This document shows, piece by piece, positions 1 to 14,300 of a stretch of 35,277 nt of DNA. The translations under genes were made by a program, and so were the position numbers. The DNA lies in contig NW_014577610.1 in assembly GCF_000485595.1 (NCBI RefSeq), positions 41,579 through 76,855 of the forward strand. The letters run 5' to 3'. Position 1 is the stretch's first letter. The number at the start of each line of letters is the position of its first letter. This stretch comes from Priapulus caudatus. Taxonomy: Eukaryota; Priapulida; Priapulimorpha; Priapulimorphida; Priapulidae. The notes below the pieces were generated by a model that had not been told where the DNA came from, made no database searches, and worked only from the letters and a program-made list of their open reading frames with translations.

Positions 1-14
1 AGTACATCATCATC

Positions 15-92
15 ATGGCGGCGATTTTGGATTTGCTCTGTAGTGGGAAAGTCAAAAGTCAACATATATTAACATGGTTGCTGTCATCACAG
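15..92 (+). CDS. CDAN1: CDAN1 exon 1 (start codon exon)
   Basis: Residues 1-26, phase 0 at the end. Starts [12 protein letters not shown], very like the human N-terminus (MAAVLESLL). The ATG context is atcATGG, with G at +4. The donor is cacag|gtaata. Only 14 bases lie upstream in the window, so the promoter and any 5' UTR exon are outside it. Confidence 0.88.
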
Positions 93-3000
93 GTAATATT
101 TAGTTGCACCATTACTTTAACTGAACTGAGATTAATAGAAAACACTTTATTTAAGGTAGGCCTACATCTATTTAAGATTACGGGAATCCCTGATACTTAG
201 TCGTCACTGTCACTGTCAGTGATACGCCATCATATACGGTACTGAGTGATAATCATACTGATACTGATAGTGATAGTGATACAGTGTTTAGAGTTACACT
301 GACACTGTGATAGTTCAGTTACACACTGACTGTGTCTGTGACACTGTCACCGATAGTGTCACTGGCACACTGGTTCGTACTTCACTACTTGCGTCCAGGG
401 CCAGAGGATAGTCTCGTTCACTTGAGTTACTCACTGTTAATCGGATCTATAATTTTACTCGTACTCACATAGATACAATATTGGGTTACCAGGGTATGTC
501 TACTGTACGACTGCAGTGTAGTCGCAGTGTAAAAAGCATCAGCCGCCACATTGTCAACTTGGCACAATGTAAACGAATTTGATCTTAGACTTACCCTTAC
601 TCGATATGTAAGTTACTAATGATTAAATTAGGATCATTAGCGGTAGAGCTAAAGTGATGATGAAGTATGCACAGTATTTAAAGTTAAACACACTTTTATT
701 ATTAAAAGTAGTGAATCCAAAAATCCTCCATCATTTAACAACCACAATAAAATTACACGTTACATTTAAAAATGTACTTGAATAAACATGCAAAACAGAT
801 GAATGATTAAGTTGTAGGGTCAGTGGATTGAGTTCTGGTTTGCTCTCACAGTCTCAGCTATAGTGGCATTGATCCCAATCATTTATCTTGAATTGAACAT
901 GGGTCCTGGAAAACCTGGAAAGTCATGGATTTCATAATGACTTTTTCCATGTATAAAAATGATCATTTCTTAAAGGAGTAAAAAAAGGTAAATTCAGGCA
1001 AATTTAGTATCACCTGTCAGTGTACACATTACTGATTACTTCAGTATTAAAAATTATTACGAGTATCTGCTGTTATAGGCTGTAAAACATTAAGTGAACA
1101 TCAAACGTGCACCTGCTATCTTCAGATTCGTGGTAATGGAATTTTCAAACGCTCCCCAAAAACAAGTGCACGTAGTTATGTGACGCAAATATTTATAAAC
1201 CGGCATCTCGAAATATATACAAAGGTAATTAATCTACAGTATAGATGGGGTTCCGGTCAGTGTCATCTTGCGAGAGGAAAACTCACACACTAATTTTGTT
1301 GACGTATATATGTAAACAAATGTAATTTGAAATGCAGATCAGTGCACATATTAGTGAAAAGAATGATGTGCAAGTGTGCTATGACAAGTTAGCCTTACTA
1401 TAATACTGGGTGTTATGCAAGGAGTATCAGTGAGTATCAGTGAGTATCAGAAAGGTCGAGAAAATATGAAAACAGTTGGTAAACTAAAAACATGAGAAAT
1501 TCTTGCTTTACGTCCTGAAAGTAGGCACGTCGCTATTATGACCACAGTTTAGCAATGATTATAACAAGTTTAGTATACTGAAGGGATGGCCCTGTTAGAG
1601 AAGGAATCAAATTTGTTTGATGCAAATGTTTGTTGACTAACTCACACATTGTTGGTTGAAGGATACAAAGTGCATATGTTGTATCTCAAAAAGCAGGTCA
1701 AAAATAGTACATAGAAAAATGTTTTGCTTTGTATGAACAAACCCTGTCTTAGTCTTATCTTTCAATGAGACTCCGATATTCTGTAGGGACAGTAGTAGTA
1801 AGAAACATAACAGTAACAATATATATAATAAACGTTAACTATAAATATGTAATAGCCTCGTCATCATTGTAGGTAAATTATATGATCTGATTGTTGATAT
1901 TAAGTACTGTGTTGGTGGTCCTTCGTTATTCTTCGCAACATCACAATCTATGCCGAGTTAAACCAGTACTCACTTGTTGTCAGTTTGAACCAGATAGGCA
2001 AGACCATCTGTCCAGAACTGCTGAGCCAGTGGCTGCCTTAGACTGCTTTATGCTTTAGACAGTCTAGACAAGATGGTCTGGAACTGATGTGTATGCATTC
2101 AGGAACACAATTCTATTGTGGATAGCTGAACAGGCAACAGTTCCAAGTGATTGTCTTGAATAGTGTCACACCCAGCTAGCCACCTTATTCAAACAATGGG
2201 TCCTTAATCCTCAGTGCTTCAGCCTTTGTCTATTGCATTTTTCGTAAACAGTAGTTACTAACTTGTGTTGCTACCTATCCAAAGAAACTGCTAGCAATGT
2301 TTACATGACCATCTGCACTTTGGTGTAAGATGATACTGTGTACAGCAGAAAGCAGCTGTATATACCCACATATATATGCAGGGTGCGAAATTAACCAGAG
2401 TCCTTGGTCAAATACTCCCTGATTTACTGTCAGACTCCCTGATTTGACATATGCAGGAGTCCGTGTGACTCCCTGAAAATTCTGCTATATACTAACTAGT
2501 TTGTTCCAGAGCACGACCTCGCGGAATTACCGTATTTTTTTAGCAAATGTTCAAAGAAAATTTGGCAGACGTGCAACTGCATGAATCATCAAAATAAGCA
2601 CATGCGTTATTGTTAATATCTTTAGTTTTGAACTTCAGATTGCGGACTCCCGTATTTTGCTGCGGACTCCCTAATTTTTGAGGGCAGGGAGTCCAGTCCG
2701 TTGCACTCCCTTGTTCAAAAGTTAATTTCTACCCCTGTATATGTTGTCACATTTATAATTGTAGTAGTTGCTGATCTTGTATCCTACTTGATCATCATTA
2801 GTCCTATATTAGGATCCAAAATCTTTTCAAAGCATTCTGCAGGTTGGAGTGTAAAGTTCATAACAACAGCTAGAAATTAGATGCAGATTAGTGTTTGAGA
2901 GGATATGTAGGGTTAGAATCCAAAATCCAGATTACGGTTAGGGTTATGTGCAATTGTTGTAGTTATGCCTGTTATAGAGCTGATACTAGAGCATGCATTC

Positions 3001-6000
3001 TAAACCTCTATTACTATTATGTCAGCTTGGTGATGTCCTTTAGGTACTCTGACGAAAGCATTTTTTTAATATAGTTTTTGCATTTATTTGCATTTATACA
3101 AATTTTAATCCACACAATGCAACGTACAATAATGAAATGACGTACATATATCTATTATTTATGTATATATATATTTTTTAATGTGTGGTTCTTCTCTCAT
3201 CCATTATACAGGCGGATATACCTGCGCTCACCGCCCTCGACAGTCTGAAGCAGGACTTCATACCCTTCTTCGTGAACTTTCTTCACGAGCAGACGACGGC
3301 GATCCTGCAGAGTCGGCAGTCCGCCAGCCTGACGCCCGTTAAGACGCCGACGTCGCTCAAATGGAAGCGTGCCGCTGGGGCGGCAGCGGCGGCGACCGTT
3401 GGCACGACGACGCCGCGCGACGCGTCGTCCGCCGCCGCAAGGCCGCATCGCTCCAGCAGGACGCAGCTGTTCAGCGCGTCGCCTGCGAACGTGCGCCGCG
3501 AGTCTGGCGGCCACGAGTCGAGCCCTGTCGATGCGTCACCCGAGCTCCTGCCGGCCGCTCGCCCGCGGAGAGGAGCGGGCGGACGGCAGCACGAGAAGGC
3601 TGGGCGGCGGACGACGCGCAGCCCCGACGCGGGGTCACGACCCGCCGCGCCGCGCCCACCGCCGACCATCGCCGCGTTCCTGCCGGCGGACGCGCGGCGG
3701 CGGCGGCCCGGGGCGAGTCCGCGTGCCGAACGCCGGCAGAACAGGAGCGGGCCCCGAGAGGGCGCCGCGAGGCAGAAGAGGGCGCTGCTGCGGGAGACGG
3801 TCGTGCCGCCGCCGCCGTCGCCGGTGATGTTCAGCCTGGGAAACGAGGACGACTTTCCTCCCGTGGGCACCTGTGCGGGAAGTGGGTAGGTTTGGAGGGT
3901 GGGAAGTGGGTAGGTTTGGAGGGCAGGAAGTGGGTAGGTTTGGAGGGTGGGAAGTGGGTAGGTTTGGAGGGTGGAAAGTGGGTAGGTTTGGAGGGGAGGA
4001 AGTGGGTAGGTTTGGAGGGCGGGAAGTGGGTAGGTTTGGAGGGCGGGAAGTGGGTAGGTTTGGAGGTTGTTAAGTGGGTAGGTTTGGAGGGTGGGAGGTG
4101 GGTAGGTTTGGAGGTCGGGAAGTGGGTAGGTTTGGATGGCGGGAAGTGGGTAGGTTTGGAGTGTGGGTGGGGTTTTTCAAGATGGCTTGCAGTTCTTCAT
4201 AAGTTATTTTTTCGTCAAATCTTGTAGGAAGTCTTGCCGGGTGCAATGCCCTATTTCACTTAATGGTCTTAGCATGAAATTCATGATAGCCTTCAACCTT
4301 TGAAAGGTCGTCAAGTATTAGTGGAAGTATGTTTTTATAATTTTTGAGATATGTACAGATGAATATGTTTAGTCACGTTATACAGTCCACATCACCGTAT
4401 ATCATTATTCCTTATACCATTATTACTGATAATTCCTACTTGTTCATTCACTCTACAATTGTCAAAGAGTGCAGGGATGTGGTTTGTATGCTTTGCTTAA
4501 ATATCTTTTTTAGGACGCCTACGATAATTCCATCGAGAAGAATCACTCCCACTCCAGTTAAGAAGTTGGTGCGTAATTGCTTCCAAGCAACTGATCAGGC
4601 CAACGTGTTGTGGAGCACAGACCATAGCGAGAAGTTCCAGGAAGCAAATAATATATCCCACGTTTCCTTGGACTTGTCAAAGGAGAGAGAAATGCTGAAG
4701 TACGAATATATATAAGTATTTTCTATTCTTTTGGCTCCCTGTAGAGCGTAATGCTACAGCCTACAGGCAACTGCTATGCATTGGTATGTTATCACTTCGA
4801 CTTTGCTCTACAAAGCTACTTGCTCACCTGTTTTACCCCAGGAAAATATTATGTGTGCCCAAATCATGGACGAGTTTAAATGTGATAATGGCAAACAATA
4901 CTGTACGTAGACGAAGTTGTGTTAGCGTTTTAATGTTATTGTATGACATCAGCGATGTAAGAATTACCCCATTGAACGTATAGTTCCGCTTAGAAACTTC
5001 ACATATTTTTGTATGCAGACATATAAAGACAAAAGTACATTAACTAGTAATGTTTCACTAGGCAGGAGCGAGCAAAGAGACAGGTCGACGATGTTTGGAG
5101 CAGAAACAATGCACCCAGCTACAAAAGCTCCGTAACACCAACCAAGGGATCACCGCTGCCCACGAAGGGAGGAATCGACCGGATGAACGGCGTTTGCGAA
5201 ATAACGATGGCGACTGTGAAGGAAGTGACATTTCGAGAGCAGTTAGAAGCAATGGCTCACGTACATGCTTCTCTCATCACTGGTGAGGATTAGATTTGCC
5301 TACGCTTCCCTTTTCACGTTTGCACGTGCCAATGACTGTCGCTTTTCACGTTGCAAGTAGTATATCTGTAACAAATACCGTGATCCAAAGTATGCGAAAC
5401 TAAAAAAAATTATGGTCAACATAATTATATGTGTGTGTGTTCGTGTGGGCATGATATTTGATGTTTGATTTTTGATATTTTCCAGAGAACCTGTTACCAA
5501 ATGTCTCAGTTGAGTTACATTTGCTGATACAACTGGTAACATGTCCAGGCTGGGACTCCGACGTGTGTAGTATCAGCTCTAGCAGTGGTTTGTATATCTG
5601 TAATAAGTTTGTAACATGTAGCTTGCTTGCTGTTGCTAATTATCATTGCCATATGTAACCATTCTAGATAAGTGTTTCTATCAACATTTCATTATAATTT
5701 TTTAAATGTAAGAATACAATCTATTGTTTCACAAATATGTTAATGTTCTTACTACAGGGTACATGAAAAAGCATAACTGTTGTAATCGTATGACATGTTA
5801 AAATATTTCTGTCTTGCTTTTAAATATAAAATTTTAATTATAATCCTGAGCATAAACAATGGTTTTAAAAATAATTACAACATTTTGACCCCAAATGTAG
5901 ACACATACTTTACCTAATTATGTGCCATCTGTTTTTACTTTGTAGAGAGTGATGAAGATGTCAACTATTTTGCTACGGTGCACAATTGTGTGTATTTTGC

Positions 6001-9000
6001 TATCAGAGTTTTGACTCATCTTCAACGGTAATATATATTGCTTAAAAGCATGCAGTTAATGCTTCTGATGAGACCGCTTTAGTTATGGTTTTTCCAGGCT
6101 CAATCCGTCATCAGAAAATATAACGCATTCTGCCTAATTTTGCACAAGATGGCAGCACGGGTTTTTTGTGTGTGATACTTTGCATGTGTAGTGATTGTGT
6201 TATGGCTTTTTAATATTTCAGATTGGTTACCTTGTTAGATAAAGGCACATTGAAGCTCTTACTAGAAAATCCCCGAATAGCAGATTTTGCACCAGAACTA
6301 AAGTCTACGATTGGAGAGACATGGGAGAACTGCACCAATAAAGTAAGTGTTTCTATGAGTCTAGTCGATAACAGAGCAGGTCATGTCACGTTTGTTTGAA
6401 CACCATAAACGGTACAGGACCGATTGATTTAAATTAAAATTAAATTAAAATATATTGTTTATATTTGCTTACAGACCACAATGTTGCCTCGTTCTCCCGT
6501 TGGAAGTGTGTCATTTCAAGCTGACACTGATAATAGGAAGAACTTTCCTAACGACAGGTGCTTCCATCTCTTTAGGAAACAAAGGTTTGGAATTATTTTC
6601 TATTAATATAAAAAAATACATAAAAAACTTATCTTAAAACTTGACAGCGTTTGCTACAGGTTACGTTATTGCTTGCACTGGCTTTCGTGGTGTTGACACA
6701 AGTTGGTCTTGTTTATTCATGAATAATACTCGATTACCTGATTGTAATTTTTAGTCATTTAAATAATAAAGGGTTTCGAAATGTCATGTTTTAGTTCAGT
6801 TACAGTCAAATAAAATAAAATCACCATTTATATTAATTAATTTCCGTAGTTAATCAGCTAATGCAATGACAAAGAATCGGTGCAGACAATTGTGTCAAAT
6901 GTGAATGTGAGCATGCTGCAGCAATTAATAAAACCACATCTTGCTCATATTGTGTTATTACTTATCAGTAAAAACTGGTACGCAGCCTAATAAACTCCCA
7001 ATTTAATCGCAACAAAGTGCTTTAAGCTGGAATAGTGATTCGTTACCAAAGCTTCAAAAGAAAAATAGACTCACCTGCAGTTAAATATTTTAATGGTGTG
7101 CAAGCTTGGAACACAGCAAGGGTAGAAACATGAAAGTGAAAGCAAAAAGCATGACAACTTGCGCGACCATGACCGAGTGGATCTTGTTAATGAAAAGTAG
7201 TACAATGAGAATTCACCAATTATATACATATTTAATACAAATACAATATACAATATATATATATTTCACCAAATTAATGCGCTGCTGACTGCTTATGCAG
7301 AGATGGCTTTTATGAGCTGCTACGTGAGTGGGAGGAGCACCACACGACGCCCGGCTGGTCGATGAATGATGCACTCGGAGCGAAAATCAAAGGTTTAATC
7401 AGATCGCCGGATGACCTCGCAAATCAGCTGCACTTCATCCGATTATTCCAGGCGCAGTTGATCACGGTAAGTGCAAGACGGTGCCTGCACGGCGATACGC
7501 TGCCGGAACGGCCGGTTAGCGTGGAACAACAAAATGCTGCCTTTAAATTGACTACGTCACGAATTTTCCATGGTAAAATTTGTAAAAAAAAATAGCCATT
7601 TTTTTACATTAAAAGTAAGAACTAACGTTACTAAATATATCCTCAAACTCTCGCCTGATAAAAATGTTTTTACGTTGGTTAAATTTGTAAAAATCTAGAC
7701 GATTTGGTAATTTCTGTTGTCTAACACTATTCCCCCAGTACTGTTCAGATACTGGCGTCTCTCTGTTTTTCACTGGCAAATTAGGGCATATAAAGAAGGT
7801 ATATAAGCATGAAAAGTAAACAGAAACACTAATTGTATTTACATACATTTTATTTTGTACAAATAACACACAAATATACTACTTGATGGTGCTAGAAATT
7901 CATGACGTAATCACTTTAAGGTGGGATAAATTGTACTGTCTCTCAGGTGGTAGAGCAATGTGTTGCTCGCTGTTCTCTAGTGGAGCCCTCCTACGAATCC
8001 TAGCATTCTGCGTGTTTAAATTGACTACGTCACGAATTTTCTGGTGTATTTTGTAAAAAAAAATTTACATTAAAAGTAAGGTCTAATGGGACTAAATATA
8101 TCATCAAATTCTTACCTGATAAGATTGTTTCTCAACTAGTTAAAAATCCAAAAAACCTGGACGATTTGACATTATGATCCTGACATTAATTGCTTGCTAT
8201 GGGATATGTATGAGTCACGAGTGTATGTTTACATCGAACAATATAGTAAAATAGGAAGTATAATGCAGCAATTTAACCATAAAAAGTGAACAGAATTACT
8301 TACATTTTGTGAAAAAGTGGAAACCTTTTTTGTTACTTTTACTATTTACGGTCACGTAATCACTTCAACAATATTGTTTGTGTATTTACGCAGATGTGCA
8401 AGGGAGACAACAGTACAGTGCAGACGAGTAACAGCAGTGACCCACTTGGTCTACTGAAAGACCTGAAGCGAGATAACCCAGAAAAATTTAAAAGGTACGG
8501 CAGGGTCTTTGTCTGATACATCTGTTAATACTATCGTACAGCTCGAGTACGGTAAGCAAGCTGCTATGTATACGTTGTTGGCTGTCCGTAAATTCCGTAG
8601 TGTGCCACAACTATAACTTGCATGTGGCAGCAGTAACACCGAGCAATTTCCATGTGTCGTGACATGCGAAAGTTGGGGGCAATTGCGTCCGCGGTAATCA
8701 CAAATTGCTCGTCTTTCACATCGGCACGTTGAAAAAGTTCTTTTATCGTGGCTGTTGTCTTTTCAGGCTGCAAGACAGGTTTGTGATGCCGTCGGCCGTC
8801 GGCGGGCCCTGTCCCCCGCCGTGTTTTCCTGGTTGCCAGGAATTCTTCCGAGATTTCATTGTCATCTCCGACAGCCGCTCATTCAACCAGCACATTCTCG
8901 ACAGCTTCAGCTCAAAGATCTTGGAGGTATTGTACGCGCATGCCATTCACAAGCGACTGTTAGTCGAGACGGACGACAGCTTTTTTGTGTCGGGAAGAGG

Positions 9001-11343
9001 TGCGACTAGATTGAGCTAGGGTCCCTATATACAGAGAGTTGCACCAACTCAGGATTTGACTCCATGTTGTTTCCAAATGGATCCACAACGCTGCCGCTTA
9101 AGTACAGCGCTGTATGGATACGCTGTACAATGGTCCGTAGTAATTAATTAGACTAATCGTGCTTCAATAAACTCAAAATTTACAGAGATTATAGCTAAGA
9201 CATGTGTCTATGTGTATCTAGATTTCTAGAAATGTAACTCAAATCGTTCGCGCCATATGATAGTTTAATTGTACACTTTCTTATGGCCATAACCGTGCGT
9301 ATCTATTTGGAAACAACATGTCATCCAGCGACCACGTGACCATCTTTTTCCGACTCGTCATGGCGCAACTCTCTGTATATAGGGACCCTAGATTGAGCGT
9401 GACGTTGTGAAACACCAGTATTGTCAGCGTTTCATTAGTGACAATGATGGTCTGTTTCCACTAGCGAAATTCCGCCAGTGCTAACAACGTTCTGCAACGG
9501 CTAACAAAATACCGTAGGAGTTGGTGATGTTCCATGTATGTTAACGTTGTGCAACTGCTGACATACCACGTGCATTACAAACATTCCGTAGCAGTTAACA
9601 GAATTCTGTGAGCGTTACGGACATTCTGTGGTTGTTAGTGACATTCCATGAGTGTTAGCGACATTCCGTGAGTGTTAGCATCATTCTGCAAGCGATACCG
9701 ACATTCTGCAAGCATTAACTGATGTTCCGTGGGCGTTAGCGACGTTCCGTACTCGTTAGCTACCATTCTTTAAGCATTAACTGCATTCCACGGGCGTTAC
9801 TGTACTTCCACGAGCATTGGATTCCACGAATGCCACCATCTAACACTGTCCCCTGCTTCTCCCGTTCAGCTCGACTCCGCGCAGCTCTGGGTTGGTGAGG
9901 AGGAGGAGGAAGAAGGGGAAGAGAGGGAGGAGGGCGGGGGCGACCCGTCGTCGCCGCGTCGCGTCGACGCCGAGGACAGGGAGCAGTTTGCAGCGACGCT
10001 GCTCAACCTGCGTCTGCTCGCCAAGTTTGTCGGCTTCGTCGTCTTCCTACCCTACGCCGGCGCCGACCGGCTGCCGGAGACACTGAAGGAGACGCTCGTG
10101 GCGACACGCAGCAGGGTAGGCCACCGCTCGACGTCGCAGCGGCGTGCGAACGCTGAACGATGCGCGATGAATATGCAAATTAAAAGGAAGTCATGCCATC
10201 TCTCGGAGGCAAGTTGATAAATGTGAAACAAACAAACAGCCAAGCTGATCCAGCATAACAGTCTGTGTGTGTGTGCGCGCATGCATTTTCTTGTACATGG
10301 TGCATATTCTGCACGCGCACACGCTTGCGAGTGCATGCGCTCGCACGTGTAAGTGCACACACGCATGCATACGTACACATGCATGCACGCACACACACAG
10401 ACTGTTATGTTGGGTCAGCTTGGCTGTTTGTTTGTTTCATATTTATCAACTTGCGTCCGACAGATGGCATTACTTCCTTTTAATTTGTCCTCTGCAAAGC
10501 TGCTGCACAGCAGACAATAGGACATGCTGCTGCATAGAAAGAACACGTGTTACGAATAAAGAATTTTGATCCTGCCAATTAATTGCACTGCCTGCAACAA
10601 TTAAACTAGTTCACTGTAGGTAGCTAGAGTCAGCCTCCTGTGCAACAAAGCTGCCATCCCAGTGTCTGTCATGCTCAGTTCATACTCAAAAGGAGTAAAT
10701 TGTAGAACTAGGTATGTTTTCCAACAATTTCCATTGTTCGGAGGAATTTTAATGTATGCAAAAAATTTCGTATACAGAATAATATGAACCATATTTGAGT
10801 AATATGTGTTATGAAGCATTCTAAGATGTCACAATGGTTTTTAATAATACCAAATTTTTGGAGGCAGTGCAATACTTGGCATGATCAAACTTCTCTGTTC
10901 GTAACATGTTCTTTTTTGCCAGAAGCATGTCCTATCGTCTGCAGAGGGCAAATTAAAAGGAGATAGCGCCATCTCTTGGATGCAAATGTGTAACTGTGGA
11001 GAGAACAAACAGCTGAGAGCTGATCCAGCGGAATGCACACACAGACATTCACACGGACATAAATAATTATATAACATAAATAATACAATATATATTATAT
11101 ATATATACATACATACATACATTTATATATATATACACACATATATATATATACATATGACATATACATGAATTATATAATACACGTACATATTTGTATA
11201 TATATATATATACACACATATATATATATACATATGACATATACATGAATTATATAATACACGTACATACATACATTTATATATTACACACATATATATA
11301 TACATATGACATATACATGAATTATATAATACCCGTACATATT

Positions 11344-11381
<38 letters not shown>

Positions 11382-14300
11382 AATCGATAATCTTGTTACT
11401 GTAGTGCACTTCTCTTCTGGGCTGCTCATCCTCCAGATGGCGATTTCCTTGCTGGCAGCTCGTAATTTTATGGTTATTTTTTAATCGTAATTTCTTTCAG
11501 GCTGTGGCACCCGTGGACGTGCTACAGTGTGTGCGGCGAGCATACGAACACGGTCGCTGCGTGCTCACGCTGCCCTGGGTCGTCGAATACCTGAGCATGA
11601 TGGACCCCCTGGCACCGCAGCTTGAATACTACGAGCGCGTGCTGAAGCAGCTGCTGCGGATATACCGGTGCGTGACGCGCCATGCACTGCCGCCCACGGT
11701 TCACAGTCGAGTAGAGTTTGAGACCAGTCCTCAGTGCTGCTTGGGCATATGACGTGATGTCGTTTGGGTTTCCGAATTTATCGTGCAGTTACGTCCTTCT
11801 GACAGATATCATTACGTTGCTTGATTTGCTATGGCGTTAGATCATTTTGACTCATGTTATTACATTACTGGGCTGGAAGCGGACTTGTCGATGCTATGGT
11901 ATGTAGGGATGTTGTTCTAGGAATCTGGCTTCTGTTCTAAAACCGCTTTTATTTTGTTGGCAGGTCAAAAAGTCATCGTATAAGAAGAGAAGGGTTCGGC
12001 TTGAATAGTCTCCTCATAACCATGGTGCTCGGTTGGCTTTTTGAGGTTAATATTTCCACACAAAATGATTTGGTGTTGGTACCTCAGACTTTGTTTGACA
12101 TATCTTCATCTACAATCGTGACTTTTTTTTAAAGCTATAGCTAAGATAATTTGAGTAATGATTACATGTAAATGGAACCTCAATACAAATGGAAACCCAA
12201 GACGTCTGAAATACTTTACAACTATCACAGTATACTAGATCAGAATTCTATCAGCGTAGTAGGGTTTTTTCTAGTACTAATATTTTCCTATTCACACTAC
12301 CATGAATTTACATGTATGCCTAGGTTTGTGATATTACGAATATTTACTAGTGCTTCTGTCTTATTGATGATTGAATTAACTGGTTGTTGCTATTTACTTC
12401 AGCTGCCTGTGTTTCCTGAGACACTGTTTTTTGAGAGGCTTGGATTGGAATTACAATCAGAACCTGAAAAATCACTTGATAAAATAGTAAGTGTATGTTA
12501 TTTTCACGTGTTTATTCTTCAATGTCAATACTAGAAATTATGTTTAATCATGTGGACACATTTTTCGAGGTATACTTATGCTGCTGTAATGCAAAACGTT
12601 TCAGTTATTGAATTAATGATTAATTAATCATTACATACATACTCAGACTGGTATTGGTTAAATTAAGTTCATTTTGACATCTCATATTTAAGTAGTACAG
12701 TCTATCTGTTCCTCTTGGAAACTCTCCAAACTCGAAAATCTACGCTAGTGCGTAGATGACATATCAAACCACTGCTAAGTATTGAGCCTTGTTGGCGATA
12801 ATTTTTCAGGACGTGTTTAGCGACTTGATCGACCATCAGATTCTCTACACGTGCTGCCCCTTTCTCGGTAAGCTGGTAGAATTCACATCGCATCACCGAC
12901 ACGCCATCCACTATTCACTCTTCACATTTAATTGTTGTTTCAAAACATCAGTATAAATGTTATCAAGAGTGTATATTGTGGAGATATCTCTATATTATAC
13001 GCTCCTGATGTTATCAGGGTGGGGGGGGGGCGATGCACAGATACATTGATGTATTGCAATAGAGACCTTAATGATACACATATTTATACATTTGAACATT
13101 CCCGATACCCATATCTATACTCTACAAAATAAAACAACTTGGTCAACGGTTTACCGCATAGGTTAGGATATTAAAAAATCAAACAAAAGAAACACCACCA
13201 ACTCTTGGCTTCAGTTGCAATTTAGACTTACGTGGTTAGAGATATTTGTATGTTTTGCAATCACTCCATAATGATTTCTAAGCATTTTCATGAGATTTTT
13301 AAATTAATTTACGTGTAAAAGGACAATTTCCTCAATAGATAGATATCGTATCGCCAAAGGTGCATTATGATACGTATCATTTTGCGAACTACTGAACTAC
13401 TCGGGCCATTCCACCTTGATCTTGCTTTATTATTTCAATAAATCTTGACACTGCTGAGGCTGAAGAGCAACGGTAAGCAATCGTCAAAATTAACATGTTT
13501 GCACGACAAGCAGGGCTTCTGCCAGAAAATTGAAAGTAACTATGCACTTTTCCAATGGAAAACAAAACATGTTTATTCACTCAGTATTCTGCTAGTACTC
13601 TGCCTGACCTCACTGAAATGCACCCCACTGTGAGAGAAGGCACACGAACCCGCAGGTAGAAATCGCGTACGCACCTTGCTAGTAGTTTTACACGTAAAAC
13701 CCGAAACCCCGCGGGGGAAGTAGATTTTTTCCGTCAATTTTATGACGTACGTGTATCATGAGTACAAAATCGTGACGAAAATTTATTTCGTAATCTTGAT
13801 TTCTGTCTAGCCATTTACTTTCGTTTATTCACCAAAAAAAACTACCGCTGATACGCCATCGTGAATGTTTTCTGTGCTAAGCCATCGTTTCTTTTGTTAC
13901 AGGCGACGTGAGACAACTCTTGAGCGAGTTTTCTGCCGGCATCGGCAGCAAGAGCAATGTCGTCAGGAAAATCACTCCAATCTCTGCACCCACAACAGAT
14001 CCAAACTCGACGACAAAGCGTCAGCTACAGGTTAGCGACACGGTGGTCTGAACTGTGTTGGGTTTTATCGTAACGCAACTCCGCAAATGGATCGAATATT
14101 GGCTTACTGCAGTGTGGAGACAGAGAGAGAGAGCTGCCTGCGCAGCGTGGCATCTGAAACTAGACACTAATGGCTAGTTGCTGTATGCTCCGATGTTTTG
14201 CTGAAAATGTTATTGCGACGTGATATTGTGATTCTTGGGTTTATCACGTGTGGAGTGCATTTTGCATGGTTTACGTTACGTAAACAAGTTTCACAGCATG

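Noticed and set aside
3197-3870. Long open frames on the minus strand and in other frames across CDAN1 exon 2
   Set aside because: GC-rich sequence lacks stops in all frames. Only the + frame continues conserved codanin blocks through matching splice phases.
3877-4164. CRISPR-like array
   Set aside because: No unique spacers; it is a pure 24 bp tandem repeat in an animal intron.
11123-11382. Y/I-rich open frames in both strands
   Set aside because: Translation of TA/CATA repeats.
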